Below are positions 52,752 to 61,639 of a stretch of DNA of 64,000 bases, piece after piece. The notes beneath the pieces were generated by a model. It saw nothing but the letters and a program-made list of their open reading frames with translations. It was not told the DNA's origin and did not search any database. Both the position numbers and the translations under genes were made by a program. Each line of letters starts with the position of its first letter. Positions within the stretch are counted from its first letter, which is position 1. Source of the DNA: Cyanobacteria bacterium OH_PDB_230 (GTDB lineage Bacteria; Cyanobacteriota; Vampirovibrionia; Gastranaerophilales; Gastranaerophilaceae). The stretch spans positions 1-64,000 of the forward strand of contig JAEZSO010000003.1 of NCBI GenBank assembly GCA_023421795.1, given 5' to 3'.

Positions 52752-53738
52752 TTATCCGTTATGGAGTCCAACGCTTATATCTTTGTTTTTTAGAGTTCTA
52801 TATTGGTTTGCCACTGCATAGAAATCTAAATCCAGGCCGTTTGACTTTGTTGTTTCTTCAATATACATAAATAAATCATCGATATGTGGTGGAATATTGC
52901 TATTGTTATCAGTGAGCCATGAGGATTCAAAGTCTATGATAACCTGTTGAATTCCTGTTTTTAAAGTTTCTTGTATCCACAAATCGACGTCGTGTCTCGA
53001 GTCATTTACGCCAGGGATTATTATATATTTGGAGCGAACCATTTTTTTGTTTGCCCCTTGAGCTTTTACATATTTTTTTAGGGTATCTTGAACCCTGTCA
53101 TATGCATCAACTTGCTTTATTTGCTTAAATTTTGCACGATCTCCACAGTCAACAGAAACCGTAACAGACATAGTATCGGTTCTTAAACCCCTAATAACAG
53201 ACTTTACGGGCTTGATTGCATTGGTGTGAACCATAATCAATCTCTCGCCTTTTTTAATGAAAAAATTGGTTATGTCATCAAATTCTCTTAAAGAAGCAGG
53301 TTCTCCGCCAGAATATGCAAGTTCACCGCTATAGTCGATAAGTCCCATTTTATCTAATTCTTTTATGATTGGCATTATTTTGTAACGTCTTTTCGGCGCC
53401 TCAAAGTCGTTTTGCACCCTGTAGCAATACGTGCAATTACAATTACAATCTGCCCAGTGTGCTATTTGCATCCATTTAAATTTTGTATTGTCGTCCCAAT
53501 CCTGCTTTTGCATGCCGATGCAGCCTGTGCAGTGAGGGTCGATTATGCCATTTTTTTGATCTTCACGGATTTTTACTATGGTTTGCAGAAGTTCTTTCCA
53601 ATTCAATTTTTCCCCGTAAAAATCCCTTTTTATATATAAAGGCTCAGAAGCGTTCGGCCCTACCAGACAGCATAGCTTAATAGAATTGTATTCAAACCTT
53701 ATTCCATTTTGAATATTCGAGCAGCTGTAGTATTCCAA
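52752..53738 (-). CDS. Radical SAM protein (family B, 328 aa)
   Basis: I place the start at a TTG (53738) because a full GGAGGT site lies six bases upstream; this makes the protein begin (M)EYYSCSNIQNGIRF, in line with its relatives. An earlier in-frame start at 53771 would run through that site. Ligands: Cys near 6, CC in KLCCLVGP, CTGC (~70-73), cluster motif CNCNCTYC (98, 102, 105), SAM motif YSGGEPASLREF. The catalytic half has SVDCGDRAKFKQIKQ, more divergent than usual. Confidence 0.86.
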   Translation of the reverse strand: MEYYSCSNIQNGIRFEYNSIKLCCLVGPNASEPLYIKRDFYGEKLNWKELLQTIVKIREDQKNGIIDPHCTGCIGMQKQDWDDNTKFKWMQIAHWADCNCNCTYCYRVQNDFEAPKRRYKIMPIIKELDKMGLIDYSGELAYSGGEPASLREFDDITNFFIKKGERLIMVHTNAIKPVKSVIRGLRTDTMSVTVSVDCGDRAKFKQIKQVDAYDRVQDTLKKYVKAQGANKKMVRSKYIIIPGVNDSRHDVDLWIQETLKTGIQQVIIDFESSWLTDNNSNIPPHIDDLFMYIEETTKSNGLDLDFYAVANQYRTLKNKDISVGLHNG

Positions 53739-53761
53739 ACTAATACCTCCTATAATATAAA

Positions 53762-53781
53762 ATCCTAGCATAGAATGCTGC
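53762..53781 (-). promoter_or_regulatory. Extended -10 element with conserved flank, upstream of 52752
   Basis: Minus strand TGCTAGGAT (53770-53762) preceded by GCAGCATTC. The 16-base plus-strand form TAGCATAGAATGCTGC matches the one at 50675-50690 in 15 positions. Confidence 0.45.
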
Positions 53782-53845
53782 GGAAAGCTAATTTAATGAT
53801 TTATATTATAGAGTCCTGTTTTATTTTTTGCAATGAGACGAATAT

Positions 53846-53851
53846 TATAAT
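53846..53851 (+). promoter_or_regulatory. -10 box close to the start of 53863
   Basis: TATAAT ending 11 bases before the ATG; a transcript would have a leader of only about five bases. No ribosome binding site is present. Confidence 0.45.
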
Positions 53852-53862
53852 AAAATCATAGT

Positions 53863-54882
53863 ATGGCACATATTTGTAAACATCCTTTTAATAGTATCCA
53901 GATTCAAAATACAGGTGAAGTTTATTGCTGTTGTTGTTTTTGGACCGATTTTTATTCTTTCGGGAATATTTTTGAGCAAAGTTTTGAAGAAATATGGAAC
54001 GGAGAAAAAGCTCAGGAATTCAGAAAACAATTTATCGAAAACAATTACAAATATTGTAAGCTTCAGGAATGTTCACCTTATTTTGGAGAGATTGAACCTC
54101 AACTGATAAGTGAGTATCCGAAACAAATAGAATTTAGTTATGACAGAATCTGTAATGTAAGGTGTGTGTTCTGTAGGCCTGAAAAAGACAATCAGGAAGA
54201 ACTTCAGAACAGGCAAAAAGAACAACGAATAGAAGAAAATTTTGATAGAATTTTTACCCCAGTGCTGCAAAAAGCAGAAATTGTAGAGCTTAATTCGGCG
54301 GGAGAGTTATTTGCAAGCAAGCATTCAATGACTCTTGTAGAAAAAATAATAAAGATAAATCCTGATATAAAATTTAAAATAATATCAAACGGCATTTTGT
54401 TTACAAAAGAGAATGTTGAAAAGCTTGGACTAAAAGACAAAATGCGTGCTGTAACAATATCAATGCACAGCATTAAGGAAAATACATACAATAAAATAGT
54501 AGAAGGCGGAAATTTTAAGGCTCTGATTAAAAATATCAAATACCTGTCAGAACTTAAAAAAGAAGGTCTTTTGCAAACTCTGCAATTAAATTTTGTCGTA
54601 ACAGGAATAAATTATAAAGAAATGAAGAAATTTGTTGAATTCGCAAAATCGATGAATGCAAAAGCTTTCTTTATTCAATACCACGAACAAATCCCTTCAA
54701 AAGAGCTCACGGACTTATTTGATATCTCAAAACCTACGCATCCAAAATACAATGAGTTGATAAAAATTTTAAAAGATCCTATTTTTAAAGATGAATCTTG
54801 CGAAGTAAGCAGCCAGCTTTTAGAGCTTAAACCTATAGCTGAAAAAAGCGGCAATTTTTTCCAAAAATTATTCAGTAAGTAA
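53863..54882 (+). CDS. Radical SAM protein with N-terminal SPASM domain (family A, 339 aa)
   Basis: Starts ICKHPFNSIQIQ with Cys5, then four consecutive cysteines (22-25, VYCCCCFW), the SFGNIFEQSFEEIWNGEKAQEF signature, and Cys65/Cys70. Radical SAM motif CNVRCVFC (97, 101, 104); SAM strand NSAGELFASKHS, nearly identical to the 39181 protein. The catalytic half has SMHSIKENTYNKIVEGGNF. Lacks a Shine-Dalgarno site and probably has a very short leader. Confidence 0.87.
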   Translation: MAHICKHPFNSIQIQNTGEVYCCCCFWTDFYSFGNIFEQSFEEIWNGEKAQEFRKQFIENNYKYCKLQECSPYFGEIEPQLISEYPKQIEFSYDRICNVRCVFCRPEKDNQEELQNRQKEQRIEENFDRIFTPVLQKAEIVELNSAGELFASKHSMTLVEKIIKINPDIKFKIISNGILFTKENVEKLGLKDKMRAVTISMHSIKENTYNKIVEGGNFKALIKNIKYLSELKKEGLLQTLQLNFVVTGINYKEMKKFVEFAKSMNAKAFFIQYHEQIPSKELTDLFDISKPTHPKYNELIKILKDPIFKDESCEVSSQLLELKPIAEKSGNFFQKLFSK

Positions 54883-54891
54883 GCTTTAAAA

Positions 54892-55884
54892 CTACTTGAA
54901 AAATGCGCCTTGAGCCAATATTTTTTCTACATATTCCCAAATATTTGATTCAATGCCATATTCTTTGCATTTTGACTTATATAAATCAAACAATTCATAA
55001 TAATGATGCGGAATTTCAAAGTCTTTTCCTTCTACAAAACCACTATCGCATTGATCAATCATAAGCTCTGAATTTTTGATTCCGATTTCATTCATAAGCT
55101 CGATATATTTTGTTAATTCATAAACGTTATCGTTAACCCCTCTAACCAGGATATATTTTAATCTTAAAAGTATCGGAAGCTTTTGATACTTTTTTAAATT
55201 TGACACTAATTCGTCGAATTTATCAACGGTTTTGATTTTTTTATAGGTTTCTCTTGTTCCGCAATCAATAGAGATATTGACGTCTACAAATGTTTTGTTG
55301 CAAATTTTTTCGATAATCGGGAGGTATTTTATGCCGTTAGTTGCGATTTCCACTCTTTTTACGCCGTTTTTATAGAACAGATTGGCTAAATCTTCAAACT
55401 CCTCAAGAACAGAGACGTTACCGCCCTGAAAATGAACGTCCAGTTTTTCTTTATCAATCAAATCTTTTTCGTATAATTTCTGAATAATGGGTAAAAGGTC
55501 ATAGTAATCGCTTTTTTTCGATTTCAATACTATTTTTCTCTCTGAAATATACTGTTCACAGCAATATATGCAGCTACAGTCACACTGTTTAAAGTGTTTA
55601 ACTATTATAAGAGAAGCTTTAGGCGGCTTTTTAAAACTTTTGAATAAATCGAATTTCTCGGGCGCTTTTTCCTCTAAGTCAAAGCATCCTTCGCACTCTT
55701 TAGGCACCTTCCCTTTATTTAACATATCTATTAATGCTTTTTTCTTATTGAATATTTCATTAATATTGTCAGGATTCGGTACATCTATAGAAGGCCCTGT
55801 TCTTGTTGCACAGCAGTAAAATATCTTCAGTGCATCAAAATTAAGAGTTTCATTTAAACGTTTACAATAATAAGATTTCCTCAT
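54892..55884 (-). CDS. Radical SAM protein with GGN in place of GGE (family B, 330 aa)
   Basis: Subgroup with 44627 and 55987: YYCKRLNETLNF start, CCATRTGPSI, CEGC (64-67). The cluster motif is CDCSCIYC (101, 105, 108), followed by a further Cys. The SAM-binding motif is FQGGNVSVLEEF, so the acidic residue is lost to Asn. SIDCGTRETYKKIKTVD is normal. No ribosome binding site; the -10 box at 55894-55899 is nine bases from the ATG, so the message is probably leaderless. Confidence 0.86.
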   Translation of the reverse strand: MRKSYYCKRLNETLNFDALKIFYCCATRTGPSIDVPNPDNINEIFNKKKALIDMLNKGKVPKECEGCFDLEEKAPEKFDLFKSFKKPPKASLIIVKHFKQCDCSCIYCCEQYISERKIVLKSKKSDYYDLLPIIQKLYEKDLIDKEKLDVHFQGGNVSVLEEFEDLANLFYKNGVKRVEIATNGIKYLPIIEKICNKTFVDVNISIDCGTRETYKKIKTVDKFDELVSNLKKYQKLPILLRLKYILVRGVNDNVYELTKYIELMNEIGIKNSELMIDQCDSGFVEGKDFEIPHHYYELFDLYKSKCKEYGIESNIWEYVEKILAQGAFFK

Positions 55885-55893
55885 GATAGTACT

Positions 55894-55902
55894 ATTATAG
55901 CA
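55894..55902 (-). promoter_or_regulatory. Extended -10 element of 54892-55884
   Basis: Minus strand TGCTATAAT, nine bases before the start codon, embedded in the palindrome TAGCAAAATTTTTGCTA (55898-55914). Confidence 0.55.
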
Positions 55903-55986
55903 AAATTTTTGCTAATATAATATTAAGCGTGAGAGTTTTTTAGTCTTTACGAAAATACGGAGCCAATTTTAAATAGGCAAAGCGTT

Positions 55987-56985
55987 ATGAACATACTAGA
56001 TTTATTTAAAAAAAACAAAAAATCATATATGTGCCCATTGATGAACACTAACTTGCACTTCACCTCAAGGGACACGTTAGAACCTTGTTGCAGCGCAAAT
56101 ATAGGTCCTGTTTTCGTTTCAAATCTTTCTCAAAAAAAATCAATAAAAGATTTTGTAGAAACCAAAAAACGCTACATAAAAATGTTGAAAGACGGAGTCA
56201 TTCCTAATGAATGCAAAAACTGCGTCCATCTTGAAAAATACAAAGATACGAATGATTTTGCAATCAATAAAATAACCTTAAATCACTACACTCAATGCAA
56301 CTGCGCCTGTGTTTACTGCACTCAGGGCAACAGAACACTTGAAAAAATAAAAGAAGATGAAAACAAACCTGTCTTATATAATGTTCTAGAATTCATAAAA
56401 GAATTATATGACAACAATCTGGTTGATAGAAAAAAATTGTATATTGATTTTCAAGGCGGTAACATTTCGTGTTTAAAAAATCACGAAAGCATAATAAATG
56501 CTTTCCTTGAAAACGGAGTCGGAACCATTTATATTCCGACAAACAATATTACATACATGCCTGTCATAGAAAAGCTCTTAAAAATGGGTAAAGGAGAGTT
56601 TTCTACAGCTTTAGACAGCGGGACAAGAGAGACTTATCAAAGAATTAAGCAGGTAGATAAGTTCAATTCTTCTGTAGATAACCTTAAACGTTATATTTCA
56701 GAAGCAGGATCATCATCTATCATTGTTAAATATATCATCACAAACGGGTATAACGATAATTTGCAAGAATTTGAAAGCTTTATGAATATAATGACGGATT
56801 TAAATGTCAAAACGATTGTTTTGGATATAGATTACAGAAACATCATTGATACAGCATTCACAATCCCCAAACACTATTATGAGATTGTTGCTATGGCAAA
56901 AGATATCTGCAAAAAACATAACATAAATTTGGGTATCCCCCCCTACACACAAAGCGTTTTGGATAGAGGATATTCCATAAAATAA
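55987..56985 (+). CDS. Radical SAM protein with GGN in place of GGE (family B, 332 aa)
   Basis: Third member of the GGD/GGN subgroup. An N-terminal basic segment (LDLFKKNKK) precedes YMCPLMNTNLHF. CCSANIGPVFV and CKNC (76-79) follow. Cluster motif CNCACVYC (104, 108, 111); SAM motif FQGGNISCLKNH. ALDSGTRETYQRIKQVD in the catalytic half, and a KYIITNGYNDN loop where relatives have KYIIIPGVNDN. The TPR gene follows 19 bases later, so the two are probably one operon. Confidence 0.86.
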   Translation: MNILDLFKKNKKSYMCPLMNTNLHFTSRDTLEPCCSANIGPVFVSNLSQKKSIKDFVETKKRYIKMLKDGVIPNECKNCVHLEKYKDTNDFAINKITLNHYTQCNCACVYCTQGNRTLEKIKEDENKPVLYNVLEFIKELYDNNLVDRKKLYIDFQGGNISCLKNHESIINAFLENGVGTIYIPTNNITYMPVIEKLLKMGKGEFSTALDSGTRETYQRIKQVDKFNSSVDNLKRYISEAGSSSIIVKYIITNGYNDNLQEFESFMNIMTDLNVKTIVLDIDYRNIIDTAFTIPKHYYEIVAMAKDICKKHNINLGIPPYTQSVLDRGYSIK

Positions 56986-57004
56986 ATAATCAGATAAAGA
57001 ATAA

Positions 57005-57319
57005 ATGATGGATATAAACATGAATTTTTTAAAGAACTTATTTTCTCAAAAACAGCTTCCCGAAATCGCTTCTGTATACGCATTAAATGGCGAGACGGAC
57101 AGGCTGCAAGGCAAATTGAAATCAGCATTGCAGCACTTTGATAAAGCCATAGAACTAGAACCGCAAAATGATATGTATTATGCATCTCGCAGTCTTGTTA
57201 AAAAAGATCTGAAAGACTATGCGGGTGCGATTAAAGATATAGAAGCTGCAATATCTATGCAGGAATCAATAAATTCTTACAAAAAAATAAAAGAAGAAAT
57301 TTCTCTTTCGATAAAATAA
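57005..57319 (+). CDS. Small TPR protein (104 aa)
   Basis: Contains about two tetratricopeptide repeats (LQGKLKSALQHFDKAIELEP, then LKDYAGAIKDIEAAISMQ) after a short N-terminal segment MDINMNFLKNLFSQK that resembles the basic start of the upstream radical SAM protein. TPR units bind peptides or partner proteins. Position right behind a radical SAM gene, and the TPR domain in the 35554 membrane protein, suggest a partner role in the same system. That is inference. The ribosome binding site is weak. Confidence 0.75.
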   Translation: MMDINMNFLKNLFSQKQLPEIASVYALNGETDRLQGKLKSALQHFDKAIELEPQNDMYYASRSLVKKDLKDYAGAIKDIEAAISMQESINSYKKIKEEISLSIK

Positions 57320-57419
57320 CTAAATTACCTTTATTATATTAATAATCCACCTTAGAGGTTAAGCTGGACATCGATTTTATTATCTTTTATAAATGCGGAT
57401 AATAAGTATTTTTTAATAG

Positions 57420-58388
57420 TTAATAAATACCGTTTTCCATCATTGCTAAGGAGGTTTCGTTTTTATACAATATCAAATCAAGTTCTTTGCAGCGTTTTTC
57501 AACATAGTCGAATAATCTGTAATTATAATCTTCTATTTTTTGACCTTTTTTAAGCGTTTGTCCCCAGCAAAATTCCGTGCTGATTTCAACTTTTTTAAGG
57601 TTTATTTTTTTTGCTGTCAGTAACCATTTTTCAATTTCTTCTTCATTGTTGTTTAATTTATCTAAAATAATATATTTAGAAATTACTCTTGCATTAGCTT
57701 TGTCAAATTTTGCATATTTTTTTAAATTTTCAATTACCTGATTATACTTATCTCTTCTTTTGATTTTGTAATATGTTTCAGGAGAGCCCGCACTTACAGC
57801 TACTGTTATGCTGCCTTTTCTTTGCTTTAGAATTTTTTCAATGGTTGGTGAATATTTTATACCGGAACTTTCAGAAGAGATAAATCCTACATTGTTTTTC
57901 AAGAATAAATCAATCATCTTGGGGTATTCTTCTAACATGGTAATTTCGCCGCCGCCCCATATTACCAATAGAGATTCTTTATCTATTTTATCTTGTGCAT
58001 ATAGTTCTTTAATTATTTTATAAATAACGGGTTTGCCGGGTTTAACTTTGTCGCTGAACTCGCCTTTAGTCACGTCTCTATATGAACAATAGACGCATCC
58101 GCAATTGCAATGATACCAATAGAACAAATCGATCCTTGATATTTTGTTTGAAACCACAGGAGTTTTATCTGCATAAATACAGTCTTTGCAGCCTTGATAA
58201 ATCAGATCGTTTTTTAAGTCATTGTTATATTTGTCTCTTAATGCGACGATTTTTTCAATTAATTCTTTGTCGGATTCTTTGTATTCAGAGAGAATCGGCC
58301 CCAATTTCAACGTAGTACAAAATCTTATGTTTTCCTGATGAAAACTTAAACATGAACCAATATTCTTGCAATAGTCTTTGTTTGTCAT
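57420..58388 (-). CDS. Radical SAM protein (family B, 322 aa)
   Basis: Shortest intact family B protein. Ligands Cys7, Cys13, a single Cys24 (IRFCTTLKLGPIL) where most have CC, and CKDC (67-70). Cluster motif CNCGCVYC (94, 98, 101); SAM motif WGGGEITMLEEY keeps the glutamate. The catalytic half has AVSAGSPETYYKIKRRD, in which the usual acidic residue of S(V)D(S/C)G is replaced by Ser-Ala. An AAGG site precedes the ATG, and a TGCTATAGA element lies 22 bases before it. Confidence 0.85.
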   Translation of the reverse strand: MTNKDYCKNIGSCLSFHQENIRFCTTLKLGPILSEYKESDKELIEKIVALRDKYNNDLKNDLIYQGCKDCIYADKTPVVSNKISRIDLFYWYHCNCGCVYCSYRDVTKGEFSDKVKPGKPVIYKIIKELYAQDKIDKESLLVIWGGGEITMLEEYPKMIDLFLKNNVGFISSESSGIKYSPTIEKILKQRKGSITVAVSAGSPETYYKIKRRDKYNQVIENLKKYAKFDKANARVISKYIILDKLNNNEEEIEKWLLTAKKINLKKVEISTEFCWGQTLKKGQKIEDYNYRLFDYVEKRCKELDLILYKNETSLAMMENGIY

Positions 58389-58409
58389 AGAAACCTTTTA
58401 AATTTATGC

Positions 58410-58418
58410 TCTATAGCA
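58410..58418 (-). promoter_or_regulatory. Extended -10 element upstream of 57420-58388
   Basis: Minus strand TGCTATAGA, within the 33-base gap after the 58422 gene; it allows separate transcription despite the short spacing. Confidence 0.4.
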
Positions 58419-58421
58419 CAA

Positions 58422-59465
58422 TTAGCTCCAACCGTACTTTTTATAAAAATTTATTTTATTTTTAATAATTTTCATAAAAGAAAGCGGACGTAAATTCTTA
58501 AACGAATCATTCATAAGGAACTCATCGTTATTTTTTATTATGGGGTTATTCATTATTTTAACGAATTCATTGTATTCAGGATGTTCTGTGCTTGTAACCA
58601 AATATTTATCTATTTGGTTTAAGAATTTGGTATTTTGTCCCATATCTTTTACTATCATAGCGTTCAGACACGAGCCTAGCTTTTTTGCATATTTAGCTAA
58701 ATCAACTAAATCTTTGTAGTTAAGTGAATGAATAACGCAGTTAATGTGAAATACTTTAATGAGTCCCTGCTTTTTTAGAGATGAAATGTATTCCAGATTT
58801 TTCATCACTTTATGAAAGTCCCCGTTTCTTACAACCTTGTTGTAGGTTTCTTCTTTGCAAGAAGGAATAGAAACTCTTATATCAACTATCTTATCAGCAA
58901 TACCCAAATCTTTAAGATTTTCTTCGCTGCACATAATTCCGTTTGTTATAATTGCAAATTTAATATTAGGATAAACTTCTGCAATTCTTTTAACAAGCTT
59001 TTTTGAATGCTCGCTTATAAATATTTCTCCTGAAACATTTACTGTTACTAATTTTGCTTTTTGGAGCATTGGTATAAACACAGGTTCAATTAATGCATCC
59101 CATTTTTCCTGCTCCTCTTTTGACATAACTTGAGGGGTATCTCTGCAATAGATACATTGTTGCACGCAGGTGTTGTCATAGCATAAGCTCACTTCTTCAG
59201 GAAAATCCGCGATAGGAGATGTTATTTCCTTGCCGCGAGGCATTATGCAAACGTTAGTGTCGCAGAATTTATAATTTTTATCAATGATAGATTGACGTAT
59301 GGCTTGAGCTTTTTCTCCGTTCCATACATTATCGAAGCCTTCCTCAAGAATATTTCCCAGACAGTAGCTGTCGTTCCATAATCTGGAACAACAATAGCAG
59401 TCTCCGTATGAGCCTATTTCAAAGAATTGGTATGGTTTTATGCAAAATTGATTCTTAACGTCCAT
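58422..59465 (-). CDS. Radical SAM protein with N-terminal SPASM domain (family A, 347 aa)
   Basis: SPASM ligands Cys8, Cys23/25/26 (GDCYCCSRLW), Cys68 and Cys73, with CLGNILEEGFDNVWNGEKAQ. Radical SAM motif CVQQCIYC (100, 104, 107); SAM strand NVSGEIFISEHS. The KVVRNGDFHKVMKNLEYISSL stretch is the family A form. Basic amphipathic C-terminus (FMKIIKNKINFYKKYG). AGGAAC precedes the ATG by eight bases, and a well-formed promoter lies at 59501-59529. Confidence 0.87.
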   Translation of the reverse strand: MDVKNQFCIKPYQFFEIGSYGDCYCCSRLWNDSYCLGNILEEGFDNVWNGEKAQAIRQSIIDKNYKFCDTNVCIMPRGKEITSPIADFPEEVSLCYDNTCVQQCIYCRDTPQVMSKEEQEKWDALIEPVFIPMLQKAKLVTVNVSGEIFISEHSKKLVKRIAEVYPNIKFAIITNGIMCSEENLKDLGIADKIVDIRVSIPSCKEETYNKVVRNGDFHKVMKNLEYISSLKKQGLIKVFHINCVIHSLNYKDLVDLAKYAKKLGSCLNAMIVKDMGQNTKFLNQIDKYLVTSTEHPEYNEFVKIMNNPIIKNNDEFLMNDSFKNLRPLSFMKIIKNKINFYKKYGWS

Positions 59466-59500
59466 AAAAGGTTCCTATTAACAATATATTCCACATTTAA

Positions 59501-59529
59501 ATAGTACTTCACATTTTCTAAAAGGACAA
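59501..59529 (-). promoter_or_regulatory. Promoter of 58422-59465
   Basis: Minus strand TTGTCC (59529-59524) and TACTAT (59506-59501), exactly 17 bases apart, about 35 bases before the start codon. Confidence 0.6.
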
Positions 59530-59634
59530 GATAGTAACCAGGATTTAAGCTGTTTTGTTTGGTTTTGACAATTAAAATAAAATACGTTTTAATACTGTTA
59601 GAGGAAAAAAATTTAGTTTAGGTTGGATTGAATT

Positions 59635-60627
59635 ATGAAATATAAATGCTGTAAATACATTCAAAGTGGCATATCGTTTAGACATGATGCGGTTTCTATA
59701 TGTAATAAAGTCTGGGGATCTAAACGTTATGAAGATTTTAACATCCCTTATGAAGGAGATTTCTATAATAAATTTTTAGCGGTAAGAGAAAATGCAATTG
59801 AAAATTGTAAAAATGGAAATTTGCCCCACGAAGGCTGTCAATCCTGTATATACGTTGAAGATAAAGAGTGGGATGATAACGCTAAATTCAAAGAGATAGA
59901 ACTTACTCACTGGGTTCACTGTAACTGTGCGTGTTGCTATTGTGCGATGAAACCTGTCACGAATGGTAAAATCTCAGGTAAACAACACAGCCCTTATGTG
60001 AGAGTTTTGCCTATTATTAAATCGATGTTGAAATCAAATAAAATTGACCCTAATGCCTTCTTTTCCATCACTGGCGGCGAAGCGACTATGCTGAAGGAAT
60101 TTCCTGATATATTGAAGCTTTTATTGAAACAAAAAGATTCAAGTTATGGTTTTTGCTTACAAACCAACGGAATAGAGTATGAAAAATTATTTGCAAAAGC
60201 TCTTAAAAAAGACAGACGCTCGTCGATCGTTATTTCAACAGATTGCGCCAGCCGCGAGCTATTTAAGAAAATGAAAAGGGTTGATAAATTTGATAAAGTT
60301 GTAAAAAATATAAAAAGATACATCAAAGATTCTTCCCCAAACGGCCATAATGTAGTAGTCAAGTATATTATTATGCCCAATGTTAATGACAATAAAGAAG
60401 AAATCGACAAATGGATAAAATTATGCAGGGATATGGGAGTTAAAACTCTTCAGCCGGCAATAGAGTTCTGCTCTCAGGTAGTAGAGCCGGGAATGTTTAC
60501 ACCGAAATTATCTGAACTGTACAACTATATGAAAGAACAAATAGAGAAAAATAATTTCAAAATGGTTACTTATGATTTTCTTGAGAAAATAGTTGAAAAT
60601 CAAAGTTATGACATCACTATAAAATAA
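59635..60627 (+). CDS. Radical SAM protein (family B, 330 aa)
   Basis: Close to the 47987 protein: YKCCKYIQSGISF start, SICNKVWGSK (single Cys), CQSC (68-71). Cluster motif CNCACCYC (96, 100, 103) with an extra cysteine; SAM motif TGGEATMLKEF, with Ala replacing Pro. The next motif is STDCASRELFKKMKRVD, changed from the usual D(S/C)G. A TTGACA box at 59565-59570 is visible but the -10 is weak. The ribosome binding site is poor. Confidence 0.85.
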   Translation: MKYKCCKYIQSGISFRHDAVSICNKVWGSKRYEDFNIPYEGDFYNKFLAVRENAIENCKNGNLPHEGCQSCIYVEDKEWDDNAKFKEIELTHWVHCNCACCYCAMKPVTNGKISGKQHSPYVRVLPIIKSMLKSNKIDPNAFFSITGGEATMLKEFPDILKLLLKQKDSSYGFCLQTNGIEYEKLFAKALKKDRRSSIVISTDCASRELFKKMKRVDKFDKVVKNIKRYIKDSSPNGHNVVVKYIIMPNVNDNKEEIDKWIKLCRDMGVKTLQPAIEFCSQVVEPGMFTPKLSELYNYMKEQIEKNNFKMVTYDFLEKIVENQSYDITIK

Positions 60628-60639
60628 CTCATATTATTT

Positions 60640-61623
60640 TTAGTCAAAATTTTTGTGCTGCCTGAATTTCTCTGCTATTTCAAAATATTTTGGCAAATTG
60701 ATATTATGTTCTTTTGCAAGAGTTTCTACGATAAATAGGAAAAAATCGATCTCTGGTTTTTGTCCTCTCTTGATGTCTGTAAGTATTGATGAAACAACGT
60801 TTGCATCGTCTCTTTTTTTGTATTCATCAAAGTTTTTTATGTATTCATCAACAAAATCATTTCTAAGATTGATTTTCATAGCTTTTGCGAGAAGGACTAA
60901 TTCATCACATAGAGCTCTAAAAAGAACTGCTTTTTCATCAACTATTTCATTTGCTGTAATGTCGTATAAAAGGCAGCAGCTTTCAAATGGTGAGCGAGTG
61001 ATAAGTCTTTCAAACAGAAGCGTTTTCATCTCTGATAAACTGATAAAACCACCGCTCATTCCGACTTCTAATATATCTTTTTCAAACTGCTTTAATATTT
61101 TTTCATCGATAGGGTTGCTTCCGCTCACAGCTAGTTTCAGTTCGCAGTACTCTCTCTGGTGAAGATAAGTAGGAGTTTCTCTTTCAAACCAGCGGCTCAT
61201 TCCGACAAATGACGATTCAATAACATTAACTTCAGGAAGTTTCTTTTGCAATTCATCCGCTATGCCAAAACCGTTTGAAATTGACATTACGATAGTATTT
61301 TTATGAGCTAACTTTCTTATGAGAGGGAAAGTGCTTTTTATGTCAGGAGTTCTTACGCATAAGAAAATCACATCTGACTTTCGTTTGCCTATGTTATTTT
61401 CATCGACAACATTAACGTTGTATATTTTGTCGCCTTTTACTGTTGATATAAGCCTTACACCTTTTTGTTTCTTGGCGGCTTCAACAAGGTGAGGATATTT
61501 TGTTATAAGCCTAACATCTTTGTTTCCTGATTTTAAAAATGCAGAAATAGTTCCTCCGACGCTTCCTGCACCGATTACATCATATTTTAGTTTTTTATTA
61601 CAAAATAAATCAAACGGAAACAT
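60640..61623 (-). CDS. Ketopantoate reductase-like dehydrogenase inside the array (327 aa)
   Basis: Rossmann-fold protein of the ApbA/PanE superfamily: YDVIGAGSVGGTISAFLKSG at the N-terminus, the VRTPDIKSTFPLI segment, and SISNGFGI. The catalytic lysine segment of PanE (MWQKF in the 19202 gene) reads TLLFERLITR here, so it is probably not a ketopantoate reductase; a dehydrogenase for another 2-oxo or hydroxy acid, or an opine-type substrate, is possible. It is the last gene of an operon with two radical SAM genes, 16 bases behind the nearest, so it likely works on the same compound. Confidence 0.78.
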   Translation of the reverse strand: MFPFDLFCNKKLKYDVIGAGSVGGTISAFLKSGNKDVRLITKYPHLVEAAKKQKGVRLISTVKGDKIYNVNVVDENNIGKRKSDVIFLCVRTPDIKSTFPLIRKLAHKNTIVMSISNGFGIADELQKKLPEVNVIESSFVGMSRWFERETPTYLHQREYCELKLAVSGSNPIDEKILKQFEKDILEVGMSGGFISLSEMKTLLFERLITRSPFESCCLLYDITANEIVDEKAVLFRALCDELVLLAKAMKINLRNDFVDEYIKNFDEYKKRDDANVVSSILTDIKRGQKPEIDFFLFIVETLAKEHNINLPKYFEIAEKFRQHKNFD

Positions 61624-61639
61624 ATATTCTCTTAACTAA

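Noticed and set aside
53412..53680. Cysteine-rich plus-strand frames within the 52752 gene
   Set aside because: They are mirror images of the radical SAM coding sequence; cysteine richness follows from the GCA/TGC content of the true gene.
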